Positions 1 to 5,353 of a stretch of DNA of 5,353 nucleotides are shown in pieces (within the stretch, counting starts at the first letter, position 1; every line of letters starts with the position of its first letter). The stretch is from contig JACCVJ010000026.1 of assembly GCA_013698215.1 (NCBI GenBank), positions 1 to 5,353 on the forward strand. The letters are read 5' to 3'. This DNA comes from Tatlockia sp. (GTDB taxonomy: Bacteria; Cyanobacteriota; Cyanobacteriia; Cyanobacteriales; Chroococcidiopsidaceae). The notes below the pieces were generated by a model. That model was not told where the DNA came from. It saw only the letters and a list, made by a program, of their open reading frames with translations, and searched no databases. The translations under genes were made by a program, and so were the position numbers.

Positions 1-379
1 TAACTATTTGTTTAATTAATTCTCGATTGAGTTCTAAAGACTCTCGCCCAGCTTGAACTAAAGATATATTAACCACTCGCTGTTCTTTGAAGAAAAAATT
101 AAGGAGCTTAAGTATAAGCTGCTGAAGGTTTTTACTAACATTCAAAGGAAATTTGTTTAATTTATCAGGCCATTTTGTCTTAATTTGCGATCTATTTTCT
201 GCATTGTTAATTAATGCTTGAATATTTAGTATTTTAAGAGTTTCAACATCGGCTATAGGTTTTTCTTTAGCTAATTGTGTAACTTTCAAACCGAGATTGC
301 TACGACGTTTTGTAGCTTCGGCTCGAACTTGCTCCATTAAGTTATTAACATCAATATATGGATTATTAGTTTCAATCAT
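1..379 (-). CDS. N-terminal part of a probable polysaccharide-modifying enzyme (partial, runs off the window)
   Basis: A reading frame opens with ATG at 379 and stays open for 126 codons to the window edge, so the C-terminal part is missing. The start MIETNNPYIDVNNLMEQVRA is followed by a charged helical stretch (about residues 15-70). A segment around KWPDKLNKFP comes next, then a hydrophobic and basic patch (LILKLLNFFFKEQR, about residues 90-103) and another helical stretch (GRESLELNRELIKQI). There is no signal peptide and no catalytic motif in the visible part. From memory of the family, N-termini of the form 'IDVxxLMxxxRxE' are common in cyanobacterial methyltransferases and glycosyltransferases encoded beside Wzt-type ATPases, with the catalytic domain further on. 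The start lies 29 bp after the Wzt stop, which suggests cotranscription. No Shine-Dalgarno sequence is evident; the upstream spacer is A+T-rich. The gene is well supported, but the function is a guess. Confidence 0.72.
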   Translation of the reverse strand, partial: MIETNNPYIDVNNLMEQVRAEATKRRSNLGLKVTQLAKEKPIADVETLKILNIQALINNAENRSQIKTKWPDKLNKFPLNVSKNLQQLILKLLNFFFKEQRVVNISLVQAGRESLELNRELIKQIV

Positions 380-408
380 TTTTAATATCTAGTTTAATTT
401 TTCATTAA

Positions 409-1668
409 TTACTCTATCTTTACATCAATTAAGGCTCTTAAATCAACAACTCCATCGCATCTATTACTATTAGTTACCTCAAATACAATCAATTCATCTA
501 CCCAATCATAACTCAACCCTTCTTCTGAATGTACTCCTAATGTAACTGTATATACTCCTTTGTTTAAAGAGCAAGGAACATCAAATTTGACTACTAATTG
601 CTGATGGGCTTCTATTTCTGGGAGATCGCAGTTATTTAAAAAAGTATTAGTTCCATAAACGGTTAATCCCATTAAGTTTCTAATAGAAATACCTACAACT
701 AAATCGGATAACTTGGAGCGAGTTTCAACGGCAATAATAATTTTAATTCGCTCTGTAGTCAGAAATTTATCTACTTCCCTTTCGGCAAAGTCAGTAACTT
801 TAAAACTTTTAATAATAGCTAACTTGTTTCCATGTCTATTATTAGCAACTACATCACTTGTAGCAGTTGCACCAGCTTCCTTCTGAGCAACTGAGTTGTT
901 TTCATATACATCTTCTAAAGAATCAATTTGTTTTTTTTCAGAGCTTAAAAGGGCAACGTAATGATTAATAACTTCTTTGGGTTTATCGATATCTAAAATC
1001 ACCCCTTGATTTATTAATACTGCACGATTACAAAGCATTTTAACACTAGACGCATCATGAGAAACAAATAAAACAGTTGCACCTTGCTCTTTTAATTGGC
1101 GAATTCTTTTCATACATCGCGCTTGAAACTTCGCATCACCCACCGCCAAAGCTTCGTCTACTATTAAAATTGCTGGCTCAATATTAGCAACTACGGCAAA
1201 AGCTAACCTGACTACCATACCACTTGAATAAGTTTTGACTGGTCTATCAATAAAACTACCAATTTCAGCAAAAGCAGCAATACTGTCAAACTTATTGATA
1301 ATTTCCTCTTGACTTAGCCCTAAAACTTGACCGTTAAAAAATACATTTTGTCGTCCAGTAAATTCTGGATTAAAACCACTACCAAGCTCAAGTAATGCAG
1401 AAATTCGCCCATCTACTTTTAGTTCACCAGTAGTAGGAGTTAAAGTTCCAGCAATAATTTGTAATAGTGTGCTTTTACCCGAACCATTTTGACCAACAAT
1501 ACCTAAAGTTTCGCCTCGATAAATATCTAAACTAATATTACGTAGCGCCCAAAATTCTTCAGTGCGGCTTTTTCCTGGTGATACAATCTCCTTGAGGCGA
1601 TCAATTGGGTAAGCGTAACGTTTGTAGCATTTTGAAATATTTTTTAAGGAAATAGCAATTTCATCCAT
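409..1668 (-). CDS. wzt: Polysaccharide ABC exporter ATP-binding protein, Wzt type with C-terminal glycan-recognition domain
   Basis: This is a cytoplasmic ATPase that drives export of a completed, lipid-linked polysaccharide across the inner membrane with a Wzm-type permease. Visible motifs are Walker A GQNGSGKST (residues 59-67), the signature YSSGM (147-151), Walker B AILIVDEA (166-173), the D-loop region AVGDAKF (175-181) and the switch histidine H204 in FVSHD. The Q-loop region reads ALLELGSGFNPEFTGRQN, with Glu where most ABC ATPases have Gln, as is usual in the Wzt/TagH branch. After about residue 245 comes a linker. Residues about 280-410 are beta-rich and fit a Wzt_C domain, known in E. 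coli O8/O9 systems to recognise the terminated glycan end. At 419 residues the length is normal for a two-domain Wzt. The start at 1668 is supported by the MDEIAISLKNISKCYKRY opening typical of the family. No Wzm gene is present in the window. G+C is roughly 35% by sampling. Confidence 0.93.
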   Translation of the reverse strand: MDEIAISLKNISKCYKRYAYPIDRLKEIVSPGKSRTEEFWALRNISLDIYRGETLGIVGQNGSGKSTLLQIIAGTLTPTTGELKVDGRISALLELGSGFNPEFTGRQNVFFNGQVLGLSQEEIINKFDSIAAFAEIGSFIDRPVKTYSSGMVVRLAFAVVANIEPAILIVDEALAVGDAKFQARCMKRIRQLKEQGATVLFVSHDASSVKMLCNRAVLINQGVILDIDKPKEVINHYVALLSSEKKQIDSLEDVYENNSVAQKEAGATATSDVVANNRHGNKLAIIKSFKVTDFAEREVDKFLTTERIKIIIAVETRSKLSDLVVGISIRNLMGLTVYGTNTFLNNCDLPEIEAHQQLVVKFDVPCSLNKGVYTVTLGVHSEEGLSYDWVDELIVFEVTNSNRCDGVVDLRALIDVKIE

Positions 1669-1704
1669 AGATGAAGTTCGGCGGCAGATGCTAAAAGTTT
1701 GAAT

Positions 1705-1734
1705 AGTATATCAGACTGTAAATACCTAAAGCAA
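1705..1734 (-). promoter_or_regulatory. Candidate sigma70-type promoter for the wzt gene
   Basis: Read on the minus strand, TATACT at 1710-1705 matches a -10 box at five of six positions. TTGCTT at 1734-1729 is a weak -35 (three of six) with an 18 bp spacer. A start about 7 bp below the -10 box would give a leader of about 30 nt before the ATG at 1668. The site lies in the only sizeable gap between genes in this window, so wzt and the gene after it could be transcribed apart from the dehydratase and ligase. This is a pattern match only. Confidence 0.4.
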
Positions 1735-1742
1735 AAGCTTTA
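1727..1742. repeat. Short perfect inverted repeat (TAAAGC-AAAA-GCTTTA)
   Basis: Six base pairs close a four-base loop. It overlaps the proposed -35 element of the wzt promoter, so it could be an operator or a minor attenuator for transcripts arriving from the ligase gene. Neither strand has a run of T after the stem, so it is not a convincing intrinsic terminator. It may be chance in A+T-rich DNA. Confidence 0.3.
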
Positions 1743-1770
1743 TTAATTGAGTTAGACGGTTGGTAGGGCT

Positions 1771-1803
1771 ATTACTTTGAACCCGTGACATCATTGTCGT
1801 AAT
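1771..1803. other. Structured intergenic element: two stacked stems with an 11-base bulge
   Basis: ATTAC (1771-1775) pairs perfectly with GTAAT (1799-1803). Inside it, GACA (1787-1790) pairs with TGTC (1795-1798) around the loop TCAT. The inner 3' arm directly abuts the outer 3' arm, leaving an 11-base bulge (1776-1786) on one side. The element lies 24 bp past the ligase stop codon in the direction of transcription, in the ligase-wzt gap. It might stabilise the 3' end of the ligase transcript, be a decayed small RNA or tRNA-like piece, or be incidental. No T-run follows it. The pairing is seen directly; any function is inferred. Confidence 0.25.
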
Positions 1804-1817
1804 CGGTATTTAGGCGT

Positions 1818-2270
1818 GCGATCGCTTCAAGGTTGAGATACTTGGTTTAACTGAATTCCTAGCCTTCTACGGTCGGCGTTGAACCCCAAATTGATAGGTG
1901 TGAAGCATCTTGAGGTTTTTATTTGGAGCAAAAACTCTGTACCAGGGGTGAGCGATGAAATATCTAACTTGTCTTGATACTGTCCTGGCGAGCTAACTAC
2001 GCGCTCTAATTGACTGATTAGGCGATCGCCTTGGCGCAGGTCAAACCTAACTTTGAGGGGGTGTTTTGTGGTGTCTGGGTGATAAATAACATAGTTTAGC
2101 TTCAGAGTTTTGCCCATAACCTTATTCTTACTTGTATATAAGCCGCTAGTTGAGCGATCGCTATATTCTCCTTGGGACTTGTAACAGACAAAACGCTGCT
2201 GAAAGGGAACTTTGCCATAGCTGTGTTGAATTTCGCTGCAACTAGCTAAAGTTATCATGATTGCGATCGC
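1818..2270. repeat. Cluster of four HIP1 octamers (GCGATCGC)
   Basis: Exact copies lie at 1818-1825, 2022-2029, 2154-2161 and 2263-2270. HIP1 is over-represented in many cyanobacterial genomes and serves here as a marker of taxonomic origin. One copy is just downstream of the ligase stop; the other three are within the codons for the ligase C-terminal domain. The next 2660 bp upstream (2271-4930), and all of 1-1817, contain no exact copy. Confidence 0.85.
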
Positions 2271-3779
2271 TAGGATTAAATAACGCCAATACTTTGAGAC
2301 TTTTATTGCTAAAGGTTTTTCAGAACTTGAGGTATTTGTTACACCCAGGAGAACAAATACAATTAATAATATATTTGGAATTAATAGAGAATGACCATAT
2401 AAATTACCCGAAAATATCCCTAAAATCAATGTAGTTACTATTGTGTTTTCTCTATTTCTAAGGTAAAAAAATTGATAAATAAACAAAGAACCAAAACTAA
2501 TTAAGCCAACAATTCCAGTCTCAACTAAAATTTGCAAGAAATAATTATGAGCATTTTCACCACTATTTTGAATCGCAAAAAAGCTAGATTTGCTAAATTC
2601 ATAAATTGAACTTTGGCGAAAAAATATGCCTTTTCCTATGCCCAAAATAGGATAGTGACTAAACATTAAAAAATTGGCTCTGAATATTTCAGGACGTTCG
2701 CTAAAGATAGTATTAATTTCTGCAAAAGAACTAGCTTTATTTAAGTTTGAAAAAGCCTTTATTATTCCCCGATTGTCCCAGTAACTAATACTTCCCAATC
2801 CCACTATTAGCAAAAGTGTTAATCCCAGCAGTACAGAGTATTTTTGAGGATTTTTAACCAGAGCAATGATTAGATAAATTAATGAAATAATAAATAATAA
2901 TACAATGGAAAAACGGGAACTACTTACAACAACACCCGCCGCCGAAAACAGTAAAAAACTCCCTGTTATTAGTTTTATTTTTAATTTATTAGAATTGAGA
3001 TAATATAAAGCTCCTATATAAGCTGCTAGAGCGTATCCACCGTAAGCATGAATGTCTGGGAAAAAGCTATTTATGCCATCTGTAACATCAATTCTATGGT
3101 ATCCAATACCAGTTATTTTTGACCATAAAGCGTAAGCTAAAATAATTATTGTAGCGCCGAAAAGGGGAATAAGTATAGTATCTAAAAACTGCTTTTGAGT
3201 AAAATTTAGGCTGAGTAATCTAATACTTAGAATAATTGCAGTAGTAAATACAAATAAATCCATTAAGGGAAAATAATCATCATATACCCCAAGATGACGG
3301 AGATTGATGAGATTATAAATCAATCCTTCCATAGAGTAAGAACTCGCTGCTTGATATAGATTGCGACTTACGGCATTAGCAACAGTGATAATAATAAGCG
3401 CCTGGAAGCTTATTAGTAGACCTATTAATATATTTGTTCGTTGTGAGGTGTTTGAATGAGTATCTTTAAACCATTCAATAAATAATAATCCACCAATAAA
3501 ACCGATAGAAGCATCAACGCTTAACGGCTCTAGTATAAATAAATCTAAATTAAAAATTGCTTTGACTTGTTGAGAAATATTAGCTGTAAAAGGTAAAAGG
3601 AAAACTAATAATTTCAAAGAAGTATATTTTTTATAAATAGCTAAGAAAAATAAAATTAAAAATCCTAAAAAGTTTATCCACGGAAAAGAATCGTACTTAC
3701 TCAAAAAAATATGAGCTATGAAACAACTCACTACAAACAAAGTTGAGATAAATAGATAAATCTTGATGATTTTTTGCAT
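1827..3779 (-). CDS. O-antigen ligase/polymerase family membrane protein with extra C-terminal extracytoplasmic domain
   Basis: This is a multi-spanning inner-membrane protein of the WaaL/Wzy_C type, which joins or polymerises undecaprenyl-linked glycans on the outer face of the membrane. About a dozen hydrophobic segments fill residues 1-480. The family motif is clear: AHNYFLQILVETGIVGL with H411, N412, G422 and G425, at the end of a long hydrophilic loop (about 333-415). SSSRFS (286-291) fits the conserved Ser/Arg element ahead of that loop. A basic cytoplasmic stretch (K488-R499) is followed by one more hydrophobic segment (500-512). That ends in LASC (511-514), which reads as a lipobox. 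Residues 515-650 form a soluble, probably beta-rich domain with Cys532 and Cys625; I do not recognise it. At 650 residues the protein is longer than typical WaaL (about 400-450). G+C shifts from about 28% to 44% at the domain border. The gene starts 17 bp after the dehydratase stop without an evident Shine-Dalgarno. Ligase and polymerase cannot be separated by sequence alone. Confidence 0.88.
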   Translation of the reverse strand: MQKIIKIYLFISTLFVVSCFIAHIFLSKYDSFPWINFLGFLILFFLAIYKKYTSLKLLVFLLPFTANISQQVKAIFNLDLFILEPLSVDASIGFIGGLLFIEWFKDTHSNTSQRTNILIGLLISFQALIIITVANAVSRNLYQAASSYSMEGLIYNLINLRHLGVYDDYFPLMDLFVFTTAIILSIRLLSLNFTQKQFLDTILIPLFGATIIILAYALWSKITGIGYHRIDVTDGINSFFPDIHAYGGYALAAYIGALYYLNSNKLKIKLITGSFLLFSAAGVVVSSSRFSIVLLFIISLIYLIIALVKNPQKYSVLLGLTLLLIVGLGSISYWDNRGIIKAFSNLNKASSFAEINTIFSERPEIFRANFLMFSHYPILGIGKGIFFRQSSIYEFSKSSFFAIQNSGENAHNYFLQILVETGIVGLISFGSLFIYQFFYLRNRENTIVTTLILGIFSGNLYGHSLLIPNILLIVFVLLGVTNTSSSEKPLAIKVSKYWRYLILAIAIMITLASCSEIQHSYGKVPFQQRFVCYKSQGEYSDRSTSGLYTSKNKVMGKTLKLNYVIYHPDTTKHPLKVRFDLRQGDRLISQLERVVSSPGQYQDKLDISSLTPGTEFLLQIKTSRCFTPINLGFNADRRRLGIQLNQVSQP

Positions 3780-3796
3780 TACTCAAATGAAAAAAG

Positions 3797-5134
3797 TTAA
3801 GATTTAATTTTAATTACTGATGACTCTAAATTAACCAAGCAATTTTGGGAAATCGCCCATAGTTGTGCTGGAAGCAGATTGCTAGAAGTAGCGCCAGAAA
3901 GAGTAGAAATTGCTTGCTCTAAGGCGCAAATCGGTGGCAACAGGCTAGAAAGTGCCATAATTTTAGGGTGGGTAGTGGGGACAACTTGTTCTTGAGAACT
4001 AAACAATGATTCGTGAAGCTTTTCCCCAGGACGTAAGCCTGTAATATGAATCGGAATGTCAACTTCGGGAATTAACCCGGCTAAATGAATCATCTGCTGC
4101 GCTAGGTCAAAAATATTTACTGGTTCCCCCATATCTAAAATCAAAGTCTGCCCGGATTCGCCTACAGCCAGGCTTTGAATTACTAGCCCCGATGCTTCCG
4201 GTGTAGTCATAAAGTAGCGCGTCATTTCTCTATCAGTAACTGTAACTGGGCTACCTTTGGCAATCTGGGCTTTAAAAATTGGGACGACACTCCCACGACT
4301 ACCTAAAACGTTGCCAAAACGTACCACTAAAAAACGAGTATGTTGACTACCAGTAGCGGAGGCTTTGACGGTTAGCTCGGCTAAACGCTTACTTAAACCC
4401 ATAAAACTAGAGGGTTCTACAGCTTTGTCGGTAGAAATTAATACAAAGGTTTTGACGGCGTATTTATTTGCCAACTGCGCTAGACTCGCCGACGCTAAAG
4501 CATTGTTTTCTATAGACTCAGTAGGGTTACTTTGCATCAAAGGCACGTGTTTATGAGCGGCGGCGTGAAAAATTATTTCTGGTTGCCAAGTTTTAAATAC
4601 TTGCTCGATGCGGACTTGATGGCGGATATCTGCAATTATCGCCGTTATCTTTAACTGCGGAAAATCGTGCTTTAATTCTTGTTCAATGTTAAAAATACTG
4701 TTTTCGCCTCGCCCCAAAAGTAACAGATGCTGGGGTTTTAATTGGGCTATTTGACGGCAAATTTCTGAGCCTATAGTACCCCCCGCGCCCGTGACAAGAA
4801 TAATTCGCCCGTAAATTTGACTCCGCGCACTGGGAAACTGGGGCGTAAACTTTTGCTGAAAATCCAGCATAACTTCTGGGCGACCTAAAATGTCTTGAAT
4901 TTGGATTTCTCTAGCTTGGGTTGTGAGGTGGCGATCGCGCAAAACTTCTTCATGTCCTGGTAAAACTTTCAGATTAATCGGCGTTCCCCGCACGAGCGCT
5001 ACTAATTTGCGAATTTGTGCGGCGCTAACAGAGGGCATAGAAATTAACACTTCATCAACTTTGAGTTTTTGGGCAATTTCTACTAGCTGGGAAGTATGAC
5101 CAAAAACTGTTACACCTTCAACTTTGCGCCCCAA
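3797..5134 (-). CDS. CapD/FlaA1-type nucleotide-sugar 4,6-dehydratase core, 5'-truncated
   Basis: This is an NAD(P)-dependent extended SDR of the Polysacc_synt_2 family, which acts on UDP-GlcNAc-type sugars to make keto-deoxy intermediates for surface glycans. Residues 1-75 are the second half of the CoA-binding-like domain that precedes the catalytic core in long members. A linker with QDILGRPEV (80-88) follows. The core has the Rossmann motif TGAGGTIG (115-122), HAAAHKHVPLM (190-200), ISTDKAV (233-239), and Met245 and Lys249 in FMGLSK. Met replaces the usual SDR Tyr, as in WbpM and FlaA1 relatives. VRFGNVLGSRGSV (271-283) and RPGEKLHE (368-375) are also present. The start shown is TTG at 5134; no ATG, GTG or TTG lies between it and the in-frame TGA at 5192-5194, so it is the earliest possible start but not a convincing one. 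Homology clearly continues upstream through that stop. Long members have about 600 or more residues with four membrane helices; here they are absent. FlaA1 shows that a soluble core can be active, so function may persist. Confidence 0.8.
   Translation of the reverse strand: MGRKVEGVTVFGHTSQLVEIAQKLKVDEVLISMPSVSAAQIRKLVALVRGTPINLKVLPGHEEVLRDRHLTTQAREIQIQDILGRPEVMLDFQQKFTPQFPSARSQIYGRIILVTGAGGTIGSEICRQIAQLKPQHLLLLGRGENSIFNIEQELKHDFPQLKITAIIADIRHQVRIEQVFKTWQPEIIFHAAAHKHVPLMQSNPTESIENNALASASLAQLANKYAVKTFVLISTDKAVEPSSFMGLSKRLAELTVKASATGSQHTRFLVVRFGNVLGSRGSVVPIFKAQIAKGSPVTVTDREMTRYFMTTPEASGLVIQSLAVGESGQTLILDMGEPVNIFDLAQQMIHLAGLIPEVDIPIHITGLRPGEKLHESLFSSQEQVVPTTHPKIMALSSLLPPICALEQAISTLSGATSSNLLPAQLWAISQNCLVNLESSVIKIKS
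4931..4938. repeat. Single HIP1 octamer (GCGATCGC)
   Basis: This is the fifth exact copy in the window, within codons of the dehydratase N-terminal region. It agrees with the dehydratase gene having the higher G+C composition also seen in the ligase C-terminal domain. Confidence 0.8.
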
Positions 5135-5243
5135 CTTGGTTGGATCGTCATCTACAAATCCAACAATTAGTAGCTGTAATTGTGGATGCTGTCAAGCTTC
5201 TTGAATTATTTGACAACCAGCCATGCCCCAATACTTTTCGGTT
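5135..5243 (-). pseudogene. Decayed 5' remnant of the CapD/FlaA1-type dehydratase gene
   Basis: In frame with the core, codons above 5134 read QHPQLQLLIVGFVDDDPTK, the standard sequence before GRKVEGV in this family. Ahead of it is a TGA at 5194-5192, where an amino-acid codon (for example CGA) would be expected. The frame continues above as MAGCQIIQEA (5224-5195). In a different frame NRKVL appears at 5243-5229. Family members read roughly '(N/R)RKVLxxGAGxAG' here, so the glycine-rich loop is damaged. Only four bases separate the two pieces, and a loss of about 11 bases would explain it. Above 5243 the expected linker and membrane helices are not found in any frame. Two independent lesions argue for a genuine pseudogene end over a single sequencing error. 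Confidence 0.72.
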
Positions 5244-5353
5244 AAGAATTAAGCAGTATTAATAATGGAAAAAATGAGTGTCTGGTGTTGAGTACCACTT
5301 CCGCGATGAATGGGTTTCTTAGATGGAAACTTGGAACAAGTTTTTTTGACTAA
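5244..5353. other. Unassigned sequence upstream of the decayed dehydratase end
   Basis: About 110 bases hold no gene that I can support. On the minus strand two short frames run from the window edge to stops near 5248 and 5260, but neither resembles the membrane segments expected upstream of a CapD-type domain. On the plus strand all frames are interrupted. It may be the edge of an inserted or rearranged segment, or the tail of a gene lying beyond the window. Confidence 0.4.
5327..5347 (+). terminator. Weak intrinsic-terminator-like hairpin
   Basis: AAACTTG (5327-5333) pairs with CAAGTTT (5337-5343) around the loop GAA, and the T-run extends to 5347. The stem has only two G:C pairs, and three of the seven Ts belong to the stem, so it would be a poor terminator. 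No plus-strand gene ending here is visible. It could equally be part of a mobile-element end or chance. Confidence 0.22.

Noticed and set aside
1727..1742. An intrinsic terminator for the ligase transcript
   Set aside because: The stem is short and A+T-rich, and no T-run follows it on either strand.
1751..1826. A complete tRNA gene on the plus strand
   Set aside because: Only D-loop-like and anticodon-arm-like stretches are seen. No seven-pair acceptor stem, no normal T-loop and no proper anticodon stem can be drawn.
1818..2270. A CRISPR array or tandem repeat from the repeated octamers
   Set aside because: The repeats are HIP1 palindromes of eight bases at irregular spacing within codons, with no longer repeat unit or uniform spacers.
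4365..4556. A 63-codon plus-strand reading frame inside the dehydratase gene
   Set aside because: It lies wholly antisense to the conserved catalytic core, shows no protein-like domain, and has no visible promoter or ribosome binding site. It is a shadow of the minus-strand gene.
5192..5194. TGA as a recoded (selenocysteine) codon in the dehydratase
   Set aside because: The position is in a linker-like helix with no catalytic role. I noted no SECIS-like hairpin, and the frame is broken again about 35 bases further upstream. Simple decay fits better.
5281..5352. A short plus-strand coding region beginning at GTG near 5279
   Set aside because: It ends at TAG after about 14 codons, is preceded by a stop in the same frame, and shows no family resemblance.

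Overview
The window is most likely chromosomal DNA of a cyanobacterium. The octamer GCGATCGC, the highly iterated palindrome (HIP1) typical of many cyanobacteria, occurs five times. Start sites lack strong Shine-Dalgarno sequences, and the encoded proteins have a cyanobacterial flavour. The genus cannot be told from this sequence. The content is a cell-surface polysaccharide (O-antigen or exopolysaccharide-like) locus, with all recognisable genes on the minus strand, so transcription runs from high to low coordinates.

In transcription order: (1) 5353-5135 holds a decayed 5' end of a CapD/FlaA1-type nucleotide-sugar dehydratase gene, with a frameshifting lesion and an in-frame TGA. The DNA above about 5250 has no recognisable coding content. 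(2) 5134-3797 is the surviving dehydratase core, with an intact catalytic domain but without the N-terminal membrane part usual for the large form. (3) 3779-1827 is a polytopic O-antigen ligase/polymerase (WaaL/Wzy_C type) with an extra C-terminal extracytoplasmic domain. It starts 17 bp after the dehydratase stop. (4) 1826-1669 is an intergenic stretch with a HIP1 site, a small structured element, a short hairpin and a plausible promoter. (5) 1668-409 is the ATPase subunit of a polysaccharide ABC exporter (Wzt type) with a C-terminal carbohydrate-recognition-like domain. (6) From 379 to the window edge is the N-terminal 126 codons of a further protein, probably a polysaccharide-modifying enzyme with a coiled-coil N-terminus.

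Together these would make a modified nucleotide sugar (dehydratase), export a finished glycan (Wzt, whose Wzm permease is not in the window), and join or polymerise it at the outer face of the inner membrane (ligase). The downstream partial gene may modify or terminate the chain.

The most notable features are signs of mosaic history. Base composition changes abruptly inside the ligase gene, at a point that also looks like an internal lipoprotein signal sequence. The dehydratase gene has lost its front end. I do not see a clearly new biological system. The ligase-lipoprotein-like fusion is the observation I would pursue first.
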